DNA from: Candidatus Bathyarchaeota archaeon
GTDB taxonomy: Archaea > Thermoproteota > Bathyarchaeia > 40CM-2-53-6 > RBG-13-38-9
DNA: 40,354 bases
NCBI GenBank assembly: GCA_018396915.1
Contig: JAGTRD010000014.1
Location: 1-40,354, forward strand
Reading direction: 5' to 3'
Position 1 is the stretch's first letter; every line of letters starts with the position of its first letter. The notes under the pieces are model-generated. The model did no database searches and had not been told where the DNA came from. It saw only the letters and a list, made by a program, of their open reading frames with translations. Shown piece after piece: positions 1 to 8,159 of this stretch. Position numbers and translations under genes: made by a program.

Positions 1-2
1 GT

Positions 3-341
3 CCAGATGTTGTAAACATTTCAAAGTATGCGCCGAGACCTGGAACGGAGGCGGCGAAGATGAAGCAGTTGGAGAGTAATATCGTCGCCTCGAGGTCACG
101 TCGACTTTCAAACCTTGCAGCGAGGTTTGTCCTTGAAAGAAACATTAGGATGATCGGTGTTTTTGAGGAGATCAATGTGGTTGAGAAGAATAGGCGGAAT
201 ATCACATTTGGGAGAACTCATAACTACAAGAAGGTTATGGTTGGGGGAGAACGATTTCTAGGTGAAAGGTTGAATGTCAAGGTTACCTCAGCCAACTTGA
301 GGTACCTATGCGCGGAGATAGTATCTTCCCCAAACGGTTGA
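3..341 (+). CDS. tRNA threonylcarbamoyladenosine methylthiotransferase (e-MtaB/CDKAL1 type), 3' end only
   Basis: The reading frame is open from the left edge, so only the C-terminal 112 residues are present. The start of the fragment reads like the end of a radical SAM methylthiotransferase (NISKYAPRPGTEAAKMKQL). It is followed by a TRAM-like RNA-binding domain ending about residue 110. Family enzymes add a methylthio group to t6A37 of ANN-decoding tRNAs using two Fe-S clusters; the cluster-binding part lies outside the window. The gene converges on the PHP gene, with 8 bases between the stop codons. Assignment to e-MtaB rather than another MiaB-like family rests on the archaeal context and the C-terminal pattern. 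Confidence 0.85.
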   Translation, partial: PDVVNISKYAPRPGTEAAKMKQLESNIVASRSRRLSNLAARFVLERNIRMIGVFEEINVVEKNRRNITFGRTHNYKKVMVGGERFLGERLNVKVTSANLRYLCAEIVSSPNG

Positions 342-349
342 TAGACGGA

Positions 350-991
350 TCATATCCTGAGCCTACGGGTGAAGTTGCTTCCAGCACTCTTCAGAATATT
401 CATGCAGCAAGTCGGACCGCCTACTGCTTGAACCCTCCCATCCCTCATAGCCGTCAGGATGTCTTCCAACGACCTGGAGTTTGAGTCGATGCAGGTATAT
501 GCGTCTCCAATGGTTTCAGGTGTATGGGAGTCGCTTCCACCGAAGGATGGTAAGCCGAGTCTCCTCGAAGCCCTCTCCGCAAGATGCTTGGAGAGTATGA
601 AAGGATTCGCCCTAGAATTTATAGTCTCGATCCCGTCAAGCCTCTCAGACACCATCTCAGGCTTGACACCACCACGAACCACATCGTATGGATGGGCGAG
701 GACGGCTAATCCACCCCTCTCATGTATCAACCTAACAGTCTCGTCGACGGAGAGTCCTGGACTGATTTCTTCAACATCACCAAAAGCTAGGATGTGCCCT
801 TCCCTGGCACTCACCTCCACTCCAGGTATTACTATGATACCCTCGACATGATAGTTGGAGAATCTATCATGGTCTGTTATCGCCACACCGTCAAGTCCCT
901 TCAACCTGACAATCGAAGGGATCTGGTTAACCTGTGTGGAGGAGTCTCCTGAAAGAACTGTATGTATGTGAGTGTCTATTCTAAGAATCAT
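350..991 (-). CDS. PHP-domain metal-dependent phosphoesterase
   Basis: This 213-residue protein belongs to the PHP (polymerase and histidinol phosphatase) superfamily. Metal-binding motifs are visible in order: RIDTHIHT at the N-terminus, AITDHD near residue 40, LAHPYD about residue 100 and GGSDSHTPE about residue 155. These proteins hydrolyse phosphoester bonds with a di- or trinuclear metal site; the substrate of this one is unknown. I chose the ATG at 991, two bases after the metG stop, because the protein then begins MILRIDTHIHT as is usual for the family. A start at 1021 would overlap metG. The gene is very likely co-transcribed with metG. RNase P Rpp30 is also a PHP-like fold, but the intact metal motifs favour an enzyme. 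Confidence 0.85.
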   Translation of the reverse strand: MILRIDTHIHTVLSGDSSTQVNQIPSIVRLKGLDGVAITDHDRFSNYHVEGIIVIPGVEVSAREGHILAFGDVEEISPGLSVDETVRLIHERGGLAVLAHPYDVVRGGVKPEMVSERLDGIETINSRANPFILSKHLAERASRRLGLPSFGGSDSHTPETIGDAYTCIDSNSRSLEDILTAMRDGRVQAVGGPTCCMNILKSAGSNFTRRLRI

Positions 992-993
992 CT

Positions 994-2685
994 CTAAACC
1001 TGACCTGGGGTCGCGGACCATACCCTCATTATCTCTTGGAGATCTATCTTTCTAAATAGGGGCTTCGGCTCTCCAATCTTATGATCTGGTTCAATAAGCA
1101 TCTTTCCAGCGTCGCTCCAACATCTACCCTCAACCCTACCGCCTAAACCTATCTGCCTCCACATTTCCTCAGATGTCTTAGGCATGAAAGGATATAGGAG
1201 AATAGCGATTGAGGAGGCGAGTTGGCTGCAGACGTTTATTACATTCGAAGCATCCTGCCTATCAGTCTTGATCATGTGCCAAGGTTCACGTCTACTTAGG
1301 TATTCATTGCCGATCCTCGCCAGATCAACTACCGCTGCCAAGGAATCTCTGAGTTTGAAATTGTCCATCAGAGACCCAACCCTAGAAGGCGCTTCCATAA
1401 TAATTTTCATTACCTCCTCATCTGCTGATGATGGGGCTTCTAAATTGGGGACCCTACTCTCAAAATTCGATTTTATGAAAGTTAAGGTTCTATAAAAGAA
1501 ATTGCCTATGATATCGTTAAGTTCAGTGTTTACACGTCTCTCAAACTCTTTCCATGTGAAGTTTGCATCCCTCATCTCAGGCCTGATAGCGATCAGAACA
1601 TACCTCCAATATTCGGGGTCAGCTATCTTCAGGGCCTCATCCATCCAAACACCTATTCTTCGACTCTTAGAAAATTTTCCTTGCCCCTCATATAGAATAA
1701 ATTCTGTAGATGAGACCTGCCATGGTAGCGTGTAACCTTCATTGGAAGCTATGAGTAGGGCTGGGAATATTATTGTATGGAATGGAATGTTGTCCTTCCC
1801 TATGAAATGGATATTCTTGGTCTCCCTGTCGAGCCAGTATCTCCTCCAGAGTTCTGGATCACCTAACCTCTCACCAAGCTCTATTGTAGCCGATATGTAA
1901 CCCAGAACTGCCTCCATCCAGACATATATCGTCTTTCCTTCAGATCCTGGAAAAGGCGCTGGGATACCCCACTTGTTATCCCGTGTTAAGGCCCTGGGCT
2001 TCAATCCTTCCTCAAGCCATCTGAGAGAGAAGTTCTTCGCGTTCTCTGGGAGCTGCCTGTTCTCGGTGAGAAACTTTCTAATATCTGGTTCGAGCTTGGG
2101 AAGGTTGAAAAACCAGTGGACAGACTCCTTCACCTCAGGTTGGGAACCACAGAACACACATCTAGGATTCTTAAGCTCTGTAGGTTCGAGGACTCTTCCG
2201 CAACTTTCACATTGATCACCCCTTGCACCCTCTGAACCACAGTGTGGACATATACCTTCCACAAACCTATCTGGAAGAAACTTGTCACATCTATCACAGT
2301 GTAGAAGCTCAACCTGCCTCTTGTAGACGTAGCCCCTATTGTATAGGTTCAAGTAAAATGACTGAGTGAAATCGATATGGGCTGGAGCCTCGGTCCTAGT
2401 GTAGTTGTCGAATGATATCGAATATTTTTCAAGAAGATCCAACATGATGCTGTGGTAATGGTCGGTGAGCTGCCTTGGATCAATTCCTCTCCTCAGAGCC
2501 TCGACCTCTATTGGTGTTCCATGCTCATCGGACCCCGTGACAGCCACCACATCCTCCCCTCTCAACCGCAAGTATCTTGCGTATACATCTGCCGATAGAA
2601 GGTGTATGAATGTTCCAAGATGGGGGACTGTATTTACATACGGCCAGGCAGCGTTAACTATCCACCTACCCAAGGGGATCACCAA
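994..2685 (-). CDS. metG: Methionyl-tRNA synthetase
   Basis: The enzyme charges tRNA-Met with methionine in the cytosol. The class I HIGH-type signature is HLGTFIH near residue 22 and the KMSKS loop is KFSKSRRIG about residue 340. Between them lies a double zinc-knuckle connective region (CDRCDKF, CPHCGS, CESCGR, CVFCGS, roughly residues 130-185), with all four CXXC pairs intact. The C-terminal half is the helical anticodon-binding domain. At 563 residues there is no EMAPII-like dimerisation domain, as is common in archaea where it is encoded separately or absent. Start codons TTG (2685) and GTG (2682) are adjacent; TTG is taken here. It is divergent from aIF2-beta and leads the metG-PHP operon. 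Confidence 0.95.
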   Translation of the reverse strand: MVIPLGRWIVNAAWPYVNTVPHLGTFIHLLSADVYARYLRLRGEDVVAVTGSDEHGTPIEVEALRRGIDPRQLTDHYHSIMLDLLEKYSISFDNYTRTEAPAHIDFTQSFYLNLYNRGYVYKRQVELLHCDRCDKFLPDRFVEGICPHCGSEGARGDQCESCGRVLEPTELKNPRCVFCGSQPEVKESVHWFFNLPKLEPDIRKFLTENRQLPENAKNFSLRWLEEGLKPRALTRDNKWGIPAPFPGSEGKTIYVWMEAVLGYISATIELGERLGDPELWRRYWLDRETKNIHFIGKDNIPFHTIIFPALLIASNEGYTLPWQVSSTEFILYEGQGKFSKSRRIGVWMDEALKIADPEYWRYVLIAIRPEMRDANFTWKEFERRVNTELNDIIGNFFYRTLTFIKSNFESRVPNLEAPSSADEEVMKIIMEAPSRVGSLMDNFKLRDSLAAVVDLARIGNEYLSRREPWHMIKTDRQDASNVINVCSQLASSIAILLYPFMPKTSEEMWRQIGLGGRVEGRCWSDAGKMLIEPDHKIGEPKPLFRKIDLQEIMRVWSATPGQV

Positions 2686-2775
2686 TCAAGTTGGATGTTA
2701 AGACTGGATCGGATATGGTTAAAGGTATCTTGTAAGTCTACCTCCATATTTAATAGGTGAGTATGAAATATCTTA

Positions 2776-3210
2776 GTGCAGGTCGATGTGAGAGCCCCTA
2801 TGGAAGAGGAGTACATAAAGTCCCTTGACCGAGCATTGAGCATGATCCCTAAGAGGACGACTGGTGGAGAAAGATTCGAGGAGCCGAAGCCTGAAGTTAC
2901 CGTATTCGGAACTAGAACAGTCATACACAACTTCAACGAATTAGCGAGGAGATTGAATAGGTCACCTCAACATGTTCTCAAATTTCTATCCAAGGAGATG
3001 GCGACAGCAGGTACATATGATGGCCAGAGAGTATATTTTCAAGGAAAATTTCATGAGGCAACAATAGGCCAACTCATACACATATACGTAACAAGATATG
3101 TTATCTGCCCGATATGTAAGAGACCCGACACAAAGATTGAGAAAGCTGGAAGATTCATAACCTTAACATGTGAAGCCTGCGGTGCAAAATCTCCTGTAAA
3201 GCCTGTTTAG
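2776..3210 (+). CDS. Translation initiation factor aIF2 subunit beta
   Basis: This is the beta subunit of the heterotrimeric initiator-tRNA carrier aIF2. An N-terminal helix contacts the gamma subunit, a central alpha/beta domain spans residues 40-105 (VTVFGTRTVIHNFNELARRL), and a C-terminal C4 zinc ribbon is seen in VICPICKRPDTKI and LTCEACGAK. The length of 144 residues matches archaeal homologues. The earliest in-frame start is GTG 2776, since a TGA lies in frame at 2764. The ATG at 2800 (MEEEYIKSLDRAL) is an equally plausible start and would give 136 residues. A TATA-like ATTTAATA sits at 2748-2755. DUF424 follows 2 bases after the stop, an arrangement that suggests an operon. Confidence 0.95.
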   Translation: MQVDVRAPMEEEYIKSLDRALSMIPKRTTGGERFEEPKPEVTVFGTRTVIHNFNELARRLNRSPQHVLKFLSKEMATAGTYDGQRVYFQGKFHEATIGQLIHIYVTRYVICPICKRPDTKIEKAGRFITLTCEACGAKSPVKPV

Positions 3211-3212
3211 AG

Positions 3213-3521
3213 ATGTCTACATTGGAAAAAGTCTATGTGAAAGTATACGTGAAGGATAGACAGAAACTGGTTGCTGTCTGTGACAGCAACCTCATAGGAA
3301 AGACTTTTAGAGAGGGTAAATTGAAGCTTGAGGTTACGAGCAAATTCTATGAGGGGGAGCTTGTAACAGCGTCTGAGGCACTAAAACAATTGCTCGACGC
3401 AGATATGGGTAACTTGGTGGGTAGGAACGCTGTTAAGATGGCTGTCGATAGTAAACTTGTGAACCCAGACGCCATCATATACATTGCTGGAATTCCGCAT
3501 GTGCAACTCCTCAAGCTTTAA
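3213..3521 (+). CDS. DUF424 family protein
   Basis: This 102-residue archaeal protein matches the DUF424 pattern: VYVKDRQKLVAVCD, then a GKTFREGKLKLEV segment, then a helical centre and a C-terminal NPDAIIYIAGIPHVQL. The family is small, cytosolic and of unknown biochemical function. Here it starts 2 bases after the aIF2-beta stop, and this linkage recurs in archaea, so a role in translation initiation or ribosome function is inferred from context only. No catalytic residues can be named. It is followed by about 160 bases of intergenic DNA containing the likely promoter of aIF1A. Confidence 0.85.
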   Translation: MSTLEKVYVKVYVKDRQKLVAVCDSNLIGKTFREGKLKLEVTSKFYEGELVTASEALKQLLDADMGNLVGRNAVKMAVDSKLVNPDAIIYIAGIPHVQLLKL

Positions 3522-3605
3522 AGAAAAAGGACCTCTACTACAAATAGATGAACCGATAAAACATATTTTGTAATATCTCAATATCAAAGCAGTTCATAAG
3601 CCAAA

Positions 3606-3615
3606 CCTTTATCTA
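3606..3615 (+). promoter_or_regulatory. Putative TATA box for the aIF1A-RIO1-KH operon
   Basis: The sequence CCTTTATCTA lies about 70 bases upstream of the aIF1A TTG start in an otherwise gene-free interval (3522-3681). It resembles an archaeal box A. The assignment rests on position and composition only. Confidence 0.35.
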
Positions 3616-3681
3616 CAATGGTGGTAGCATAGTCAGATCAAAAACTATTAGACTCGAAGATACGGAGCTGCAGAGGATAGA

Positions 3682-3990
3682 TTGGGGAAGAAGAAAGTCA
3701 TCAGCGAAGAAGAGTTGAAGGAGATGGTTTTGCCTGGGCCAAGGCAGGTAGTCGGCTTCGTATCGCAACTTCTAGGCTACGATAGGGTCAGGGTCAAATG
3801 CGCCGACGGATATGAGAGGTTATGCAGAATCAGAGGGAAGATGAAGAGGAAGGTCTGGGTCAGAGTCGGCGACGCCGTCCTAGTGGATCCATGGGACTTC
3901 CAATACAATGAGAGGGGAGACATTATCTGGCGTTACACGCAGAGCCAAGTCGACACCCTCAGGGAGAAGGGCTACCTCCCTACGAAATAG
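3682..3990 (+). CDS. Translation initiation factor aIF1A
   Basis: This 102-residue S1/OB-fold factor stimulates initiation-complex assembly on the small ribosomal subunit. The family pattern is clear: PGPRQVVGFVSQLLGYDRV, then CADGYERLCRIRGKMKRKVWV, then GDAVLVDPWDFQ and the tail RYTQSQVDTLREKGYLP. The start is TTG at 3682, preceded by a GAGGAT Shine-Dalgarno-like run. The next gene, RIO1 kinase, starts 9 bases after the stop with a GGAGAGG run between them. This aIF1A-RIO1-KH order is conserved in many archaea and links initiation with small-subunit maturation. Confidence 0.97.
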   Translation: MGKKKVISEEELKEMVLPGPRQVVGFVSQLLGYDRVRVKCADGYERLCRIRGKMKRKVWVRVGDAVLVDPWDFQYNERGDIIWRYTQSQVDTLREKGYLPTK

Positions 3991-3999
3991 GGAGAGGAA

Positions 4000-4803
4000 T
4001 TGAGTAAATTTTTAGAGGACAAGATAAGGGAGAGGCTCAAGCTTAGAGAGAAGAGGTATGATTTTGAGAGAAGGATGCGGAGAAAAAGAAGCGAAGAGAT
4101 GGAAGTATTAGAGGAAGTATTCGATAAGCCAACCCTGATGGCTCTCTACAATCTACTCAATAAAGGATATCTAAAGGAAGTCTACGGAGCAGTCAAAGCT
4201 GGAAAGGAGTCGAAGATCTACTGGGGTAAGAGTCTGAAGGGAGAGGACTTAGCGATCAAGATATACCTCACAGTCTCATCGGAATTTCGTAGGGGGATAT
4301 TACAATATATCGATGGTGACCCAAGGTTCAAGAGTATCGACAGAAGCACAAGAGCCCTCATATACCGTTGGGCCCTTAAGGAGTTTGAGAATCTAAAGTT
4401 GGCTTTGGACGCAGGTGTCAGAGTTCCAAGAGGGGTTGCAGTGGAGAAGAACATATTGATAATGGAGTTCATAGGGGAGGATGGTACCCCCGCCCCCCTA
4501 CTCAAAGAGGTGACCTTGCCAGATCCGGGGAAAACCTTCGACCTTATAATTGAAGGCGTCGAGAAACTATACCATATTGCAGGACTCGTACATGGGGACT
4601 TGAGTGAGTATAACATCATGATATGGGAGGATGCACCTGTCTTCTTCGACGTCTCTCAAGCAGTCAAACTAGATCACCCTATGGCGAGAACCTTCCTCAG
4701 ACGAGACCTATATAATATTCATAGGTTCTTCTCAAAGATGGGTCTAGATATTCCATCTGCAGAGGAATTATATGGACGAGTGGCTGGTGAGGATGCAGAA
4801 TAG
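4000..4803 (+). CDS. rio1: RIO1-type serine/threonine protein kinase
   Basis: RIO kinases act in late maturation of the small ribosomal subunit. The protein has an N-terminal basic helical region (residues 1-50), then the kinase fold. Nucleotide-binding segment: VYGAVKAGKESKIYWG. Catalytic loop: LVHGDLSEYNIM. Metal-binding segment: FFDVSQAV. The length of 267 residues is normal for archaeal RIO1. The TTG start follows GGAGAGG. The 3' end overlaps the downstream KH gene by 32 bases, which indicates translational coupling. All catalytic residues that I can locate are present. Confidence 0.95.
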   Translation: MSKFLEDKIRERLKLREKRYDFERRMRRKRSEEMEVLEEVFDKPTLMALYNLLNKGYLKEVYGAVKAGKESKIYWGKSLKGEDLAIKIYLTVSSEFRRGILQYIDGDPRFKSIDRSTRALIYRWALKEFENLKLALDAGVRVPRGVAVEKNILIMEFIGEDGTPAPLLKEVTLPDPGKTFDLIIEGVEKLYHIAGLVHGDLSEYNIMIWEDAPVFFDVSQAVKLDHPMARTFLRRDLYNIHRFFSKMGLDIPSAEELYGRVAGEDAE

Positions 4804-5356
4804 ATTCAGCCTATTGGTTCCAAGAGAGAGAATAGGTGTGATAATAGGGGAGGATGGGAAAGTAAAAGATAGGATTGAAAGGATCTTCAAGGTGAACCTG
4901 AATATAGACAGCGAGAGTGGAACAATAGAGATAACTCAAACACAGGACGGTGATCTCACAAATATCTTGAAGGCCCGTGACGCAGTTACAGCCATCGCAA
5001 GAGGATTCTCACCTGAAGACGCCCTCAAACTCAAGAACGACGACATCATATTGGACATAATAGATCTTAGAGAGATCTTTGGAAAGAGCGACAACGACAT
5101 AACAAGGGTGAAGGGAAGGATCATCGGTCGAAACGGGAAGATGAGAAGGGCGCTTGAGGAACTCACAGGAACAGACATATCAATATATGGCCACACCGTA
5201 GCGATCACTGGAGACTATGAAGCCGTATCTACAGCTAGGGAAGCCATATCTATGTTGATTGAAGGAAAGCAACATTCAACAGTATATAAGTTTCTGAGAA
5301 GGCGCAGACATGAGGAGAAGAAAAAGAGAATGACTGAGCTTTGGATCCATCCGTAA
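4772..5356 (+). CDS. KH-domain ribosome-biogenesis protein (Dim2/Pno1-like)
   Basis: This 194-residue RNA-binding protein has two KH-like domains. The first GXXG-type loop is in RIGVIIGEDGKVKDRIE near residue 25, and the second is in VKGRIIGRNGKMRRALEE near residue 115. Archaeal and eukaryotic Dim2/Pno1 binds 3' regions of small-subunit rRNA with RIO1, consistent with the 32-base overlap with the RIO1 gene. The C-terminus is strongly basic (KFLRRRRHEEKKKR). The start is ATG at 4772; an internal ATG at 4793 would remove the overlap to a few bases but shorten the protein by 7 residues. I am confident in the family and less so in the exact start. Confidence 0.93.
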   Translation: MDEWLVRMQNRFSLLVPRERIGVIIGEDGKVKDRIERIFKVNLNIDSESGTIEITQTQDGDLTNILKARDAVTAIARGFSPEDALKLKNDDIILDIIDLREIFGKSDNDITRVKGRIIGRNGKMRRALEELTGTDISIYGHTVAITGDYEAVSTAREAISMLIEGKQHSTVYKFLRRRRHEEKKKRMTELWIHP

Positions 5357-5420
5357 TAGTTTACAAGCAACGACACACATCTGACCTGAATATGTGAATG
5401 CAATGAGTAGGTGAAGATTT

Positions 5421-8159
5421 TTGGCTGAAGAGTTCAAGGAGATAACGCCGTCAGACTTCTTCTATAGGAACAGGGATATCGCAGGTTTCACAAATCCTTC
5501 GAGGGCATTATACTCAACCATTAGAGAGTTGGTTGAGAATTCTCTGGATGCATGTGAGATCCATGGCATCCTCCCAGACATCTACATAAGGGTCTCCCCT
5601 CAGGCTGAGACTACAGCGGATCCCGCTGTTTACAAGATAAGAATTCAAGATAACGGTTCAGGCCTTCCAGCCGAGGTTATACCATCGGCTTTCGGCCAAG
5701 TCCTCTTCGGCTCGAAATATAGACTCAGGCAGAGCGTAGACTACAATGAGAGGATAGTGATAAGAAATGGGCGGAATATCGAATCTGTTGAGATAGGAAG
5801 GTTCGTCGAACAATTCCTCAAACCCAATGAGGACATTAAGAATATTCATGAGAGAGGCTACGAGACCTTAGCTTTCAACCTTGAGGACTTCAGGTTCTCA
5901 TGGAGCAGAATATCACATGTCTCCAGACACATAGTCGATGAGCCACTATATGAGGTTAGGCTTGAGGGTGGAAGAAAGATCAGAGTAACCGGCGGCCACA
6001 GCATATTCATTATGAAAGACGGCAGGATCGCCTTGAAAGATGTCGAACAGATGAAGGTTGGTGAGTATGTTGCAGTTCCAAGAACTTTACCTTTCGACAC
6101 ATATAAAATTGAGGGCGAAAAATTGGAGACACCGTTCAGAACTCATGCAAAGCGGGATGATTCAAAATACTATGAGAATCTTTTTGGCAACCCATCCCGA
6201 AACATCTACAAATGCCTGAGCCATCATAGAGTACAAGACGAGCCCAAGAATTCACGTATCTCACTCACGAAAGAATTCATGAGGTCCCTAGGATACGTTG
6301 TAGGCAGAGGTGAAGACCTCCAGAAGGGCCCAAAAATTAGAATAGATGAGTCTCAAATTGAACGATCAAACCAACTAGCCGTCACATTCAAAGGTACTCC
6401 AAATATTGAAGAGCAAGTTGAAATCTTCTCTTCCCTTGATTCTGGACTCGTTTTGAACAATCCAAGGTCAACTGCCACCACGATCAGTATTGAAATAGAA
6501 GGAGTGAGTAGTGGGGAGATCCCTAAAATTGCATTCAACGTTCCCACCGAGCTCAGGAGAGCGTTCATAGAGGGCCTATACAACGGCGGAGGATACGTAG
6601 CTGATGGGGAGCATGTATCTTTTCCAACCCGAAGGCGAAAACTAGCCTATGATTTGATGTATCTGCTGATGTCTATAGGAGTCTTCCCAACAGTCGAAGA
6701 ATTGGAGCTGGATAAGAATAGTACGATGTATGTAATTAAAATGTTAGGCCGGAATCTTGATGAGGCTTTGAAGGTTGGATCTAAAGAATCTAATGAGACC
6801 TTCAAAACTTCAGAGGATTATCCGGATTTCGTGTTTTGCAGGATAATCGAATTGAGAAGGGTTAGGGCGACTTCACCATACGCTTACGATCTATCTATAC
6901 CAGGAAGAGAGAATTTCATATGCGGGTTAGGAGGCGTCTGTTGCCATAACACCCGAGGAACATTCGGCCTCGGCGGAAAGATGGCTGTCCTCTACGGGCA
7001 GATAACCACCCACGGCCAGACGAGAATCATCTCAAGCGTAGGAACATCCAAGATTCATGAGTATATCTTGATGATGGACATCCAGAGGAACAAGCCTATA
7101 GTTACAAAACATAGGGTCCACATCAACAAGTCAAGATGGCATGGAACAATTGTTGAGTTCACTACTGAAGCCGATTACTCAAGAGCCATGCCCAAGATCC
7201 TTGAATATTTGAAGGAGACCGCCATAGTCGTCCCATATGCAAACCTGACTTTTGTGGATCCCAGGGGTAGACTATATAGGTTCGACAGGGCAACAAGCAT
7301 CATGCCCAAAACTACGAGTGAGACTACACCCCATCCCCATGGAATAGACATAGAGACCCTGAAGAGGATGATTGAGGCTACAGACTCCAAGACTATGAAG
7401 GAGTTTATGAAGAAGCATTTCCAGAGGGTCGGTGAGAAGATAGCTAGGAGATTCCTAGAGTTTGCAGACGTAGGAGTCAAGAAGAATCCTAAGAGGCTCA
7501 CCCAGGACGAGATCGTTAGGCTCGTGAACGCCCTTAAGAATTACGATGGATTCCTCCCTCCAGACGCCAGTTGCCTGTCACCTTTAGGGAAGGACCTTCT
7601 GAAGACAGGGATAAAGAAGGAGCTAAACCCTGAATTTGTTGCGGTCCACCAGAGGAAGCCGGCGGCCTATTCGGGATTTCCATTCATAGTCGAGGTTGGG
7701 GTAGCCTATGGCGGAGGCATACCCAAGACAGAAGGCATCTTACTATACAGATTCGCGAATAGGATACCGCTCCTATTCGATGAGGCCAGCGACATATCAT
7801 ATAAGGTTGTGAACGAGTTGATGAACTGGAGACACTACAAAGTCACACCAGAGACACCTATCGCTGTCTTCATCCACATATGCAGCCTCAAGATACCCTA
7901 CAAGACCGTTGGGAAAGAGTTCATAGCGGATAGGCCTGAGGTTGAACATGAGATTCTGAACGCTCTGAGGGAGGTCGCAAGGCAACTTGCCCTATTTTTA
8001 TCTAGGAAACACCATATGGAGAGAGAGAGGAGGAGGCTCGACGTATTCTCAAAATATCTGCCAAAGATCGCATCCTTCTCAGCCAAACTTGCGAATAGAG
8101 AGAAGATTCCAGACGTCAAGAAACTTTTAGGGAGCATTGCAAAGTATGTCGAAGAATGA
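5421..8159 (+). CDS. top6B: DNA topoisomerase VI subunit B, interrupted by an intein
   Basis: Subunit B is the GHKL ATPase of the type IIB topoisomerase that relaxes and decatenates DNA. The Bergerat-fold motifs are ELVENSLDA (residues 36-44) and DNGSGLP (77-83). The third glycine box, RGTFGLGGKMA, appears only after a 406-residue insertion at residue 105. The extein alone is 506 residues, normal for the family, with the transducer domain and a basic C-terminus. The TTG start at 5421 follows a GGTGA run 9 bases upstream. It overlaps top6A by 14 bases and lies downstream of the KH gene. Splicing must occur before ATP can bind, because the intein splits the nucleotide-binding fold. Confidence 0.97.
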   Translation: MAEEFKEITPSDFFYRNRDIAGFTNPSRALYSTIRELVENSLDACEIHGILPDIYIRVSPQAETTADPAVYKIRIQDNGSGLPAEVIPSAFGQVLFGSKYRLRQSVDYNERIVIRNGRNIESVEIGRFVEQFLKPNEDIKNIHERGYETLAFNLEDFRFSWSRISHVSRHIVDEPLYEVRLEGGRKIRVTGGHSIFIMKDGRIALKDVEQMKVGEYVAVPRTLPFDTYKIEGEKLETPFRTHAKRDDSKYYENLFGNPSRNIYKCLSHHRVQDEPKNSRISLTKEFMRSLGYVVGRGEDLQKGPKIRIDESQIERSNQLAVTFKGTPNIEEQVEIFSSLDSGLVLNNPRSTATTISIEIEGVSSGEIPKIAFNVPTELRRAFIEGLYNGGGYVADGEHVSFPTRRRKLAYDLMYLLMSIGVFPTVEELELDKNSTMYVIKMLGRNLDEALKVGSKESNETFKTSEDYPDFVFCRIIELRRVRATSPYAYDLSIPGRENFICGLGGVCCHNTRGTFGLGGKMAVLYGQITTHGQTRIISSVGTSKIHEYILMMDIQRNKPIVTKHRVHINKSRWHGTIVEFTTEADYSRAMPKILEYLKETAIVVPYANLTFVDPRGRLYRFDRATSIMPKTTSETTPHPHGIDIETLKRMIEATDSKTMKEFMKKHFQRVGEKIARRFLEFADVGVKKNPKRLTQDEIVRLVNALKNYDGFLPPDASCLSPLGKDLLKTGIKKELNPEFVAVHQRKPAAYSGFPFIVEVGVAYGGGIPKTEGILLYRFANRIPLLFDEASDISYKVVNELMNWRHYKVTPETPIAVFIHICSLKIPYKTVGKEFIADRPEVEHEILNALREVARQLALFLSRKHHMERERRRLDVFSKYLPKIASFSAKLANREKIPDVKKLLGSIAKYVEE
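5733..6950 (+). mobile_element. Intein in Top6B with degenerate LAGLIDADG endonuclease
   Basis: The intein runs from Ser105 to Asn510 of the precursor (406 residues). Visible splicing blocks are A (SVDYNERIVIRNG), B (VTGGHSIFI, with Thr and His of the TXXH motif), F (YAYDLSIPGRENFICG) and G (GGVCCHN followed by Thr +1). Ser1, the penultimate His, terminal Asn and Thr +1 are all competent for class 1 splicing. The exteins join as RLRQ/TRGTFGLG. The endonuclease region keeps the shape of two LAGLIDADG helices, LGYVVGRGE (290-298) and FIEGLYNGGG (382-391). The catalytic acidic positions are Arg296 and Gly390, and Asp388 is Asn. It should therefore splice but not home. Confidence 0.93.

Noticed and set aside
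6288-6593. An active LAGLIDADG homing endonuclease in the Top6B intein
   Set aside because: Both motif ends lack the catalytic Asp/Glu (Arg296 and Gly390), so activity is not supported.
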